64,000 nucleotides of DNA from Limonium bicolor (Eukaryota > Streptophyta > Magnoliopsida > Caryophyllales > Plumbaginaceae): contig CM041782.1 in assembly GCA_023374045.1 (NCBI GenBank), forward strand, positions 182,918,925-182,982,924. The letters are read 5' to 3'. The stretch's first letter is position 1. Each line of letters starts with the position of its first letter. The position numbers and the translations under genes are program-made. Under the pieces are notes generated by a model. It searched no databases. It was not told the DNA's origin and saw only the letters and a list, made by a program, of their open reading frames with translations. This document shows, piece by piece, positions 51,062 to 60,674 of this stretch.

Positions 51062-52955
51062 TGATAAGTGTCCAAATGAGCATGTTTTATGGGTGTATTT
51101 CATATGTTATATTAGCACTTTTCTTGCTCATTTCATCACTTTGGTTAGTTTTCCTCTAGTTTATGTTTTATTGGTTATCTTACAGATTTATTGGTTAAAC
51201 ATGAGGAAAACCAAGCTAGGAGCAAAGTAGACGAACGCATAGGCGCAAACGGATCTAAAAACGGAGCTCAAACGAAGAATCTGGAGCCTGTCAAAGTTTG
51301 CAGGACAAGACGAGACGAAAATACGCATGTCCGTAATCCTGACACAAACCCGGACAGGGGTGTCTGTACCACGGGCTCCCACCCGAACGCAACAAAAAAG
51401 TGTGTCCTGAACACGGACAGAAACTTGGACGTCTCACGTCCAGATGGGCCAAATCCAGACACAAACTCGGACACGTACAAATTCTCGCCAGGACATTTGT
51501 GTCCTTACCGCGGACACAAACTCGGACGTGACACGTCCGGATGAGCCCTATCCGGACACAAATCCGGACACATGTAAAATGACTACGCCAAATCCAGAAA
51601 TCACGCGACTGAAAATTAGCACCGCCTTCTTTGTTTTTTCTCAATTACGGCGCCTACAAACATATCTATCTACCCCATCAGACATATAAGGCGCCGCATC
51701 CCTTATTTTCTTCACCCACACCTGCATTAAACCTTGTCCTCTTCCCCTCCTTTTATCCTATAAAACCCACGCTCCTTCAATCTTCTTCATCATCCCTCCT
51801 GAAATCCAAAGCTCATAACACTCATCAAAACTCACTCTCCCTCCATCCAAATTTCATTCTTCATCCATACATCCACATTTCCACTTCATTTCCATCATTT
51901 CCCATCATCAAATAAGCCTAACTCTTCCATTTTCTAGAAAAACCAGACGAAGAAGACGATCTGCATAAAACCAGGCCGTGTCCGGGTTTGTGTCCGCGTA
52001 GCCCCTACCCGGACAGGTGTTGTCCAGATTTGTGTCCGCATAGCCCCTACCCGGACAGGACCAACTTATGCCCGTTTGTTCGTTTTTCTTCGTTCTGCCT
52101 ATTTATCATCGTCTTGAGGTCGGCATAATCACGGAGACAAGCCCAGAAGCGAAACAACTCTCCCCAAATAGAGTTCTTTTTTCCCCAAACTTTACTTTGT
52201 TTTAATGTCTATCTTTACTCTATTTTTATTTCTGTCAATGTTGGAGTAAGTTTATATTTGTGCTTAGGATGGGTGTTTGACCCCAAATAATTCAGACTTA
52301 TTTATAATACCGAGTTTGCTTATAAATATTTGTTTTGTCTCTCTAAATTATTAAATTCTTAAGAACTGATCATTTTTACGCATTTACGGTTTCTCTTATT
52401 TCAATGATTTTGTAAATTCGAGAATAGACCATAAAGAGAGATAAACGTTAGATATTATCACCTTGGTTAGCTGATAAAATCCATCGCTGTTATAAAAGGA
52501 ATTTTTGCTTAATGCTAATTAATGATTTAGACTTTTTCTGTTAGTAAAGAGTTTATTGAATTAATTAAGAGTTGACCTTACCTATGCTTTAGGGAGGCCA
52601 CAAGGTAAATTCCTAAACAGACAAATAGAGCAAATTAGGATTATAATTAAAGTCTGAAGTATATTTGGGCGATTTCATCTTCCTTAGCACATTTTCCATC
52701 CATTCGATACACAATAGTTTTATTTAAGCTTTTAATTGTTTTTATCTGTTCAAATCACAAACACCAAGATTGCCACTGGCTAAACCCCCCATTTACTGTT
52801 TATGTACTTTTTTTATATATTCTCTTGCACAATTACTAACCTTATAATTAGCTAGATAATTACGAAGTCCCTGTGGATACGACCTTGTTGTACTACAATG
52901 ATTGGGTTCACTGCACATAGTTAGCAAGATAGTTTAACTACTATTTTGCCCAACA
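51062..52955 (+). mobile_element. Solo LTR H (Tat/Athila-like, 1.9 kb)
   Basis: Begins TGATAAGTGTCC, ends TGCCCAACA, and is flanked by CTTGC (51057-51061 and 52956-52960). Orientation follows from the TGATAAG start shared with X sense and a CCCTGTGGATACGACC stretch near the 3' end, typical of this lineage. It carries tCCGGACACAAA-type arrays (51329-51560 and 51975-52060). No coding content. Confidence 0.85.
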
Positions 52956-52960
52956 CTTGC

Positions 52961-54250
52961 CCCCTAGAAGGAGATAGACTTGTGGATATTATCTATTAAG
53001 GGGCCAAAGTCATAGGTCCTGGGTTTCCTGGCTAAGATCAAGATACCAAGATAGCGAAAAGGGAAGGTACCCTGGTAGAAATTTGTGGAGGAGAGGATGG
53101 AGTCAGCCATAGGGGAACTAACCCCCTAAAAAGATGTCACATTTAGAATGGTTGATCTTAAGGCTTGAGGCCTCAGAGAAGAGGTTAACCTTGTTAAGCA
53201 TGAGGGAGATAGATGTCTGGATCTCCCCTACAGAGTAGTAGGCCGTCATCAGCGCGAACAAATGGGACACGTTATCGCTTTATAGGAAGGTTGAAATTGA
53301 AAGTTGGGGTCATGAGGGAGCTGGTCGAGGAGCCTAGAGAGCATGTCCATCAGCTAGATGAAGAGATAGGGAGATAGAGGGTCCCTTAGTGGAGGCACCT
53401 CTCTCTTATGAAGAGACCACAGGGGGAGCCATTCTCGTTGATAGAGAAGGAGGTTGGGAAACACATTGCATATTTCCATCTGATATACGTGGGAGAGAAG
53501 TTTAGGTACAAGAGGGTGTCATTGAGGAAGGGCCAATTGACGGTGTCAAAGGCTTTCCTAATGTCCATTTTTTATCATACAACGGGGAGAGATGTGGGTC
53601 TTTGGTAGTGCTTCCTAAAGGCCCCCTACTTTCATGCACAATGTTAGGGAAGACCAGCTTATTTGCTCAGCCAGGATTTTACTAATAGTCTTGTAGATGT
53701 ATTGCAACATGAGATGGGTCTAAAGTCATTAGGGTAAGAAGGACTATCTATTTGGGGATAGGGTGATGAGAGACGAGTTAATCTCCTTTAGCAGCGTGCC
53801 CTATGAATGAAGCTTTTATGGCCAGGTTGAATCCTTGCCAATTAAGGGCCACACGGCTTTGAAGAATGTAGATGTGTATCCGTCTGGGCCTGGGGCTTTG
53901 TCATCACCGATGGATGAGAGGGCAGCCTTGATTTCCGCATTATCCCCCAACCTCAGGAGGGGGGTCCAGCAAGAAGGAGCAAGGTCCTATTATTTTCAAG
54001 CCTGAATTCACGCCGAGGATTGGTGGGGATGGCCCTAAAGCCAAAGATGTCCTTTAAATGGGAGATAAGACAATTGACATGTCGCTAAGGGCAGTGAGCT
54101 CCATTCTGTGATCATTGGAGATGGATGCAATGTTGATTTTATTTCACTAGCCTTGATGGCTCTTGGAAGAAAGTTGTGTTGCATCGACTAGTCTAAGCCA
54201 ACGGATCTGGACAAGTTGGTGAAGGAAGAAAGCTTCTGACGATTGCGAAC
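52961..54250 (-). pseudogene. LINE reverse transcriptase domain, decayed
   Basis: Reverse transcriptase core of the LINE. In minus-strand order: SIGDDKAPGPDG (about 53930-53880), MDIRKAFDTVNWPFL (53568-53524), a degenerate active site RADD (about 53250), SEASSLKINHSKCDIF (about 53190-53140), and FPFRYLGILI (about 53060-53020). All are canonical RT landmarks of plant L1. Frames change between blocks and the catalytic aromatic residue is replaced, so the enzyme is dead. Confidence 0.82.
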
Positions 54251-56372
54251 ACGAAGGAGTTTGAAATACCCCAAACCTAGTTATGTTGTTTAAACATTAA
54301 TATGGTATATATCAGACTAAAAAGAGTCTTAGAAACATTAGTAAACAAATTTAAACAATAGAAAACACAAAATGTGCTTTAAGGTCAATAAAGAGCCAAA
54401 ATGTGCTCTAAGCTTGGGATAAGCTTGGTTAAGACCTAATGAACTTACCAAGACCTTATTTTATACTAATGAACATATTAAACCAATTACCAAAGAAAAC
54501 CAAGCTTGAAAACAAGTTAAAACACAAAATGTGCTTTAAGGAGTCTTAAAGCACATTTTCAAAAATTGTCTTGTAAATGAGTTTTGAATGGCTAAATGTC
54601 CATCATTACTCTTTAATTAATATGTGTACTATATAGTATCACATTTGGAGGTCTATATCAATGGGAAATCAAAAATTTCACTTCTAAGTGCCTTGTTTTT
54701 ATGAATAGTGATTTTAATAAGCTAGTTTGTAACATATGTTTGTATAAGTAATTAAATTGACAAATAAAGACTATAATACCCCTAAGTACTAAAGGGGGGC
54801 CGGTTTTCTTAAGTGTGGTGACTCACCACTCTCTTGTTAACATATTAAGTAAATAATGATAACTAAATAAAGTACTTTTACTTTATAACTACAAATATCT
54901 TCAAAAAGTAAGTTCACCTTTCATTTCTCTCTTCTTCCTTGCATTCACACGGTTTCATGCTCTCTTCACCCTCTCTTCTTCATTCTCTTCCACGGTAATA
55001 TCACACCACCACCATTAACCTCTTCTTTGATCTCTTGTAAAATCTAGCTCACTTAACCAAATCAAAAACAAACACCACCATTCTCTTAGTCTCATCAAGC
55101 TCTTCATTCCTATCTTCTCAAAACTTCAAGACCACCATTTCGGTGCCATGGAGTTCCACCATTGAAGGAGCTTGAGCTTGTATTTCTACATATTATTACT
55201 CTCCTTTGCTTCTAGGTAAGGAATCTCAAATAAAAACTTCATTTCCTCCATGTTTTGTGTTGTTGACCGAAAATACCCATTGAAGGTGCTCTTTATATGG
55301 CTTTGTTTTAGCTTCATTCCAACCTTTCAAGGACTAGGTGGAGTCCTCCTTTCATAGATATTCAAACTCTCTTCAAAGACCAAGGTAAAACAACTACATT
55401 AATGTTTTTGAAATAATGTAAAAACTAGGGTTTACAATGAGTTTAAGCTTGGAGCTTGTATACTCATTTCAATGTTGTATATTGTTTAGTAGTTGACAAG
55501 GAATCAAGTACCTAGCCGTTTTTAAACAAGAAAGAAGTTTGTGTGAAAAAGGTAAATGTACTAACCTAATGTAGTTTAATGCCTTAGGAGAAATGAGCTT
55601 ATAATGCTTGTTAAAACTACCTAAAGAGCAAATGGTAAATGACCTAGTGAAATGTTCTCAAGGAGACTAGTAAAAGAACATATGTCTTGTTGTATGTATT
55701 TGCAGGTCAAAGGCATATATATTGTGGAAATTCAGTGTTTAAGAGTTATGCACTTTAAGGGCCTAAGAGCCATGCATTTTAAGGGCCTAAGTGCCATGCA
55801 ATTTAAATTATGCACTATATTGTATGTAGTGTGATTTGGGTGAAACTTTGTGTGTGAGAGTGTTCTTGGTGAATTTAGGTGTTCTTGTGTGCTTAATGGA
55901 GAAAACAATGTGTTTTGGCTTAGTAATGTTCTAGGAGAATCCATGTCAAATTTAGGTAAGAAGCAAGAAGTTCTAAGTGTTTAATAAGGCTTGGTGAACT
56001 AGAAATGTTGGAAATGCTTAAGTATTTTACAAGAGGAGAAATAATGTCTTAAGGTGTTCTAGGTAAACAAAGGAACTTAGACATCAACTAGGTCTAAGTG
56101 GTGAAATGATGCTTGGGAGATGATGTTAAAATGAGGAGAAAACATTTTGGGATAGTAGTATCATAGGTATGAAACACCACTTGAAAAACTAAGAGGAAAT
56201 AACATAAGTGTTAGGAATTTCGGTATGAAATGAGTAAGTGTTTAAGGTGATAGATAATGAGTTTCATGGATGTTTATGTGGATATAAGTGTACCAAATGT
56301 TGTTAGGAACATTAAGAGGCTTTAGGAGAAGTTTGGTGAAGATTTGACAAAGTTTGGGCAAGTTTAGATGGC

Positions 56373-56770
56373 GTCCGACCCAGGGGTCCGACCCAAGTTT
56401 GGGTCGGACAGCCTCTGTTAGACGTCAGGAAATTGTTCTGGAACGGTCCGACCCAGAGGACTTGGGTCGGACATGGGTCGGACGGTCATTTTTGAAGGAC
56501 GGAAATGTTCTGGAATGGTCCGACCAGTCGAGTGAGTCGGACGTGGTCGGACGGCGTGTTTTTGTAAGGCGGTAAGAGTTCTGTAATGGTCCGACCCAGT
56601 CGAGTGAGTCGGACATGGGTCGGACATGTATGTTCAAAGGTCGATAAAATTCTCTGGAATGGTCCGACCCAGAAGGTTGGGTCGGACATGGGTCGGACAA
56701 GTTAAGTTTTTCAAACCCGAAAATCACTGGAAGGGTCCGACCCAGTTGTGGTCGGACGGTGGGTCGGACA
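56373..56770. repeat. GTCCGACCC inverted-motif array in B LTR
   Basis: Six irregular units of GGTCCGACCCAG facing GGGTCGGACATGGGTCGGAC. Position in the LTR matches E. Confidence 0.88.
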
Positions 56771-56985
56771 GACCAAACTTATAAAAAAACAAACAAAGAA
56801 TGTGACAAATGTAGTTAACCCTAGGGGTATAATGAAGGTAACCTAGGGTAAGTTAGACATTAAAAACATGTCATACAATCATGTTAAACATTTAGTAAGT
56901 TTGAAGTTAAATAAATAATTAACCGACGTTATTAATCATGTATAGGAGTGACCTACGGAGGAAATCAATCGAGGCAAGGACCAAG

Positions 56986-57758
56986 GTATGGTTTTCTTGC
57001 AGTCTGTTGCCTACCGGTTTACACCGGCTTGTGTGTTGCTTGTTTTTCTGTGTGTTTATGACTTTGTAAGATTAAACCATGTAAGAGTTTACAGTTGTTA
57101 AATATTATTATGTTGTTAAGTATGACTCTCTCTTCCCTTGTGTGTGTCTAACAAGACTTGACCTATTATTGTGATTTGTGTATTGAGTTCAATAATGAAC
57201 TGCTGACAAGTGCTAACGGGGAAGTGAGGAGTCCGGTCTGTTCCGGCCACGCGTGTGAGTATGGGAGTCGATGTCATAACCGGTTCGATTCTCTTTGTAT
57301 GTTATGGTTGTTTTCCAATTTGGTTTCCAACCTTCCCTTTAGCTTAACCAAGGCTATTTTACTGACTCACGTCGGGCCACAGGGGCATACTATGTGTTAT
57401 TTCGTGTGCTTGGATCACTATATCCGAGGCACCTTGTGTTAAGTTATCCGTTCAATCTAACAGGACGGTAACGAGTTATGTAACGAGCTTAGCATGAGCA
57501 TGGCAACATTCTCTAGGCTCTCTATGGGGACTAACTGTGTTGGTTCTCTTCCTAAAGGGAATTGTTCTTGTGTGATGTGTGTGATGTTGTGTACAATACC
57601 CATGTTATGATATATATGTATAAGTTGTGTGTTTTAAAATGATGCCATGTCATCATGACAATTAGTTTGCGCGCATCCCGGTAGCCGATGGGCTGCGCGT
57701 TAACCATACCAGCCAAGGTTGCTGACCCCCTCGGGGCTCCATATTTCTTTTACTGCAG
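56986..57758 (+). other. Putative leader intron in B LTR
   Basis: Donor CAAG|GTATGGTTTTC at 56986; acceptor after TTTCTTTTACTGCAG ending at 57758; 773 bp. Confidence 0.4.
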
Positions 57759-58008
57759 GATGAGGATCGAAGAAGCGGAATGGCTTTAGATTCTAGGATG
57801 CAGGTTACTTTTGATTACTTTTGGATGTTGGCCCGGGATGCGCCTGTGCTCCCGTGGCGTTATATTTTTGGTTGTGAACCGTTACAGTGACAGTATACAG
57901 TGAAGGATGTAAGTAAACACTCGGTATTATGTTAATGTATATATGGTTATTAGTTCTATGCTCGGGAGTCTGATCATCAGACCGGTACACTTGTATTTAT
58001 TCAGCCTT

Positions 58009-58030
58009 GTTAACCACGTGGGTGGTTGAC
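58009..58030 (+). promoter_or_regulatory. U5 terminal stem-loop (B)
   Basis: GTTAACCAC facing GTGGTTGAC. Compared with A and E, one G-C pair is A-T and one T-A is T-G, so pairing is kept through sequence change. Confidence 0.6.
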
Positions 58031-58128
58031 GGCGTTGTAGCACCAATCGTTTAGTTACTGTTTAGTTGTTTAAATTCCGCTGCGATTTCAAGTAATGTTT
58101 GTGTGCGTAGTAGGGGTGTTACAAAAAG

Positions 58129-58156
58129 TGGTATCAGAGCGAAGTATCGCTCTGAT
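58129..58156 (+). other. Element B primer-binding site and hairpin
   Basis: TGGTATCAGAGC at 58129-58140 pairs with the 3' end of initiator tRNA-Met. ATCAGAGCGA (58133-58142) and TCGCTCTGAT (58147-58156) form a perfect 10-bp stem with loop AGTA that covers eight of the twelve primer-site bases. Confidence 0.9.
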
Positions 58157-58342
58157 GACTAGAATACCGAGCTTAGGGATATACCGAGTTAGGAAACCTA
58201 ACTACAGTTACCTAAGTGAACAGTTATGGAAAGGTTAACCACTAACTAAGTGTGGGAATACCTTATGGTCGGGAAAAACGTTACAACCGTTGGACCGATA
58301 AGTGTGCAAGCACAGTGCTAATGAATGTTCATGTGAATTCAG

Positions 58343-59019
58343 ATGGCAGGTAGACCGCGAGGTAGAGGCCGCGGAAGCGGTACTGGAGATACGGGTGACC
58401 AGGGCGAGAATACTACGGCTCAGGTTATGGCTGAGGCAGTAGCAGCCGCCGTAGCCCAATGGTACCCCAACTTGTAGCTGCGATTCAGCAGGGGCAAACG
58501 CCCGGAGTTCAACCACCACCACCGCCACCCACCGCCACGAGAGACCAACTGGGTCAAGGCGTTGGCTGATCTGAGGCCACCCTCATTCAGTGGGGAGACC
58601 GATCCCCGTAAGCTGGAGGCGTACATCTCCGAAATGGAGACCGCCTTCGAAACCTTAGCAGTACCTGAGCAGGTCAAGGTTCGACTTGCCGCATATTACT
58701 TGAAGGTTCGGCACAAAGCTGGTGGAAGCTAGTACGGGAGGGCAGAGTTGCTGACCCGACTTTCATGGAGGGAGTACACGGCTCTGCTGCGAGCCAAGTA
58801 CTACCCGATACACGTGCAAGAGGCCAAGCGCCTGGAGCTGGACAATTTGAGGCAAGGGGATAAGATGACGGTAGATGAGTACTACTCAGCCTTCATCGGA
58901 CTTATCCACCTGCTACCGGATCTGGGTTACTCAGACCGGATTCTTGTGAACCGTTTCTACAACGGACTGAACTACGCCTACGCTATGGCATGGGGCCAAC
59001 TGGATATACCACTTTGCAG
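58343..59019 (+). pseudogene. gag: B gag exon 1 (retrotrans_gag)
   Basis: Capsid-like Gag domain that would package the element RNA. The ATG at 58343 opens an Arg/Gly-rich start (MAGRPRGRGRGSG), as in C. Next come a proline-rich stretch, TNWVKALADLRPPSF, a WW motif, and EYTALLRAKYYPIHVQEAKR ... MTVDEYYSAFIGL, matching the retrotransposon gag family and C's exon 1. The frame changes at about 58465, 58705 and 58765. The first two are one base short in a homopolymer run; the third looks like one or two lost bases. No substitution-type stop interrupts the homologous frame. The exon ends before GTAATGGG at 59020. Confidence 0.8.
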
Positions 59020-59114
59020 GTAATGGGACTACAGTGTAATGTGAATAAGTGTGTACAATGTGTTAATGTGATGTGAATTTATTTGGCGGGGCATAACTGA
59101 CACCCTAAATATAG
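59020..59114 (+). other. Predicted gag intron 1 of B (95 bp)
   Basis: TTTGCAG|GTAATGGG to AAATATAG|GAGTGC. C has an 89-bp equivalent with CTTCAG|GAGTGC. The flanking protein homology (PLC / ECYHAA) resumes exactly at the acceptor in both. Confidence 0.6.
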
Positions 59115-59372
59115 GAGTGCTATCATGCCGCTGCAATTGTGGAGATCACCGTCCGTCTGAGGGACGAGGAGAGTGCGCTCAAGCGCAAGGCTATGAACGA
59201 GGGCCAAGGCACGCAAGGGCAATGGGGAGGAAGAAGAAGAAGTCATACCCCCAGTCCCAGAAAGGACAGCAACAGGGTGGCAAGGGCCAGACCCAGACCA
59301 CCACTGCTGAGGAGCCTCTGCAGCTCACCTATGCGTATGCGGCCAAGCCCCTACGTTCTTACCCACCCAAGG
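59115..59372 (+). pseudogene. gag: B gag exon 2
   Basis: Starts ECYHAAAIVEIT, a charged LRDEE stretch, then a lysine/glutamine-rich linker ending in KPLRSYPPK. One frame change near 59225 lies in a G run. The exon ends AAGG|GTAATTAAC (phase 1), as in C. Confidence 0.7.
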
Positions 59373-59451
59373 GTAATTAACAAATTTCAATACCAAAATC
59401 TAGTGTGTGTTATTAATTTGTGAAGTATGTACTGAGTGTGTGTGTTAGCAG
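59373..59451 (+). other. Predicted gag intron 2 of B (79 bp)
   Basis: Donor GTAATTAAC at 59373; acceptor TTAGCAG ending 59451. Phase 1 on both sides; an in-frame TAA follows the donor. The C equivalent is 84 bp. Confidence 0.6.
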
Positions 59452-59790
59452 CTAGCACGGGCTCTGGACCGGAGCGCCACTATTACTGCAAGTGGTGTAA
59501 CGGAGACCACCCGGCAAGGACTGCAAGGGTAATGATGTGCAGTGCCGATACTGCAAGAAGATGGGTCACCGCGACTATGAATGCTGGCAGAACCCAACAG
59601 TAGAAACTACAGGCCCAAGGGGCAATGGAAGGGTAAGGCCACTGCGACCACCGATGGCCAGAAGACGGCGAATCAGCCACCCCCGATCAGAGGTACACAG
59701 ATTCCCAGAAGGGGAAGGGGTCGGGACCTAGCAAGGCCGCCCTGAATGTGGTGGACCGGTCTGAGGCGCCAGGGCCCTCTTCTAGACCAG
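59452..59790 (+). pseudogene. gag: B gag exon 3: two CCHC zinc knuckles
   Basis: Nucleocapsid-like segment. CKWCNGDHPAR...C (CX2CX3HX4C) and CRYCKKMGHRDYEC (CX2CX4HX4C) are followed by a basic tail ending SEAPGPSSRP before the donor CCAG|GTACCG. Frame changes near 59515, 59593 and 59685 each fit loss of one base in a G, A or C run. The final frame ends in phase 1, compatible with both downstream acceptors. Confidence 0.8.
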
Positions 59791-59934
59791 GTACCGCCTA
59801 AACTGTTGAATGTAATAAGTGTTTGCATACCGCATTCCATGCATGTGTGTTAGTGAGTTTAAGTAAACAACCATGTGAGTAAATAATTAAAGTATAGTGT
59901 GAAAGTCACCTAATAGAGTACTCTAAACTTAAAG
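59791..59934 (+). other. Predicted intron 3 of B (144 bp), AlkB-joining
   Basis: Donor CCAG|GTACCGCC at 59791, acceptor CTTAAAG ending 59934. Splicing keeps the frame (glycine codon across the junction) and leads into GTFNICYPIP. C's intron has the same length and phase. Unspliced, the frame stops two codons after the donor junction. Confidence 0.6.
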
Positions 59935-60674
59935 GAACCTTCAATATATGTTATCCAATCCCACCCACACCAAACCCTGAAGAAACCACCATCAACATCA
60001 CCGACTTTCCCATGGAGCAATGTCAGGTTATCCAGCCAGGTATGGTACTCTTAAATGGATACCTGACACCGGAAGCACAAATCCATATCATCAGACGATG
60101 CGACGAACTTGGAGCAAAACCAGGAGGTTTCTACACACCCGAATACCCGAACGGATCAAGAATGCAATTGAAGATGATGTGCATGGGTAAGGACTGGAAC
60201 CCTTACACCAAGTCATATCAAGAAGTGCGAGCTGAAGATGGAGCAACAGTACCAAGTATACCTGAGGAGTTCCTTGCGGTCGTTAACCACGCCGTGGGAA
60301 TTGCTCAACAAGTTGAAACGGATTCAATTCCAAGTGTGAAAGCAGATCTATGCATTGTGAACTTCTACCAGAAAGGTGGACGGTTAGGTTTACACCAAGA
60401 CAAGGACGAGTCACCCGAGTCTCTAAGTAAGGGAGTACCCGTGGTGTCTTGGTCCATTGGTGATACCGCAGTGTTTGTGTATGGCGAGCAGAAGCGTGCT
60501 GACCTCGCAAAGAAGCTAGTGTTGAAATCGGGAGATGTGTTAATCATGGGTGGGCAGTCAAGGATGCTATATCATGGCATCAAGAAGATCAAACTGAATA
60601 CCGCACCGTCGGCAGTGATCAATGCCACACACATGAAACCCGGACGTTTGAATTTGACCTTTAGACAGTTTTAA
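59935..60674 (+). CDS. AlkB-like 2-oxoglutarate/Fe(II) dioxygenase carried by retrotransposon B
   Basis: An oxidative demethylase domain of the AlkB family, which removes methyl groups from nucleic-acid bases using Fe(II) and 2-oxoglutarate. From the ATG at 60012 it is 220 residues. All core features are present: NFYQ (117-120), the HxD metal pair H128/D130 in LHQDKDE, the distal H188 in MLYHGI, and the 2OG-binding arginines R212/R218 with N214 in RLNLTFRQF at the very C-terminus. SGDVLIMGGQSRMLYHGI is closest to bacterial AlkB/ALKBH1-type proteins. The frame is open upstream to 59898, and homology with C extends 26 residues before this Met, where C has no Met. The real product is therefore probably Gag spliced to AlkB at 59935. 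It lies between zinc knuckles and protease, ends in its own stop, and is the one intact frame of B. Substrate unknown. Confidence 0.93.

Larger units (their letters stand above)
49900..54261 (-). mobile_element. Decayed L1-like LINE, split by H and cut by B
   Basis: Minus-strand ORF2 remnants occur in the expected order: RT on 54250-52961, a post-RT region and zf-RVT zinc-binding tail on 51056-50080. Solo LTR H separates the halves. B is inserted at 54262, so the endonuclease part is not visible. The exact 3' end and TSD were not found. Confidence 0.8.
54262..58123 (+). repeat. Element B 5' LTR (3862 bp)
   Basis: Starts TGAAATACCCCAAACC, ends GGGGTGTTACA, and the PBS follows after five bases. 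Order: TATA-like TTATAACT near 54883 with CT-rich leader, GTCCGACCC array (56373-56770), donor 56986, acceptor 57758, U5 stem 58009-58030. Related to E over most of its length. Confidence 0.93.

Noticed and set aside
50346..51159. Plus-strand open frames of up to 108 residues
   Set aside because: They are shadows of the minus-strand LINE ORF2, which shows zf-RVT and RT-tail motifs.
58129..58140. tRNA gene fragment
   Set aside because: Only 12 bases complementary to initiator tRNA-Met lie next to an LTR end. This is a primer-binding site; no tRNA gene is present.
59935..60674. Ordinary host ALKBH gene that happens to lie beside a retrotransposon
   Set aside because: It is flanked by gag and protease in the same orientation, joins gag in phase, and C has a homologue in the same place.
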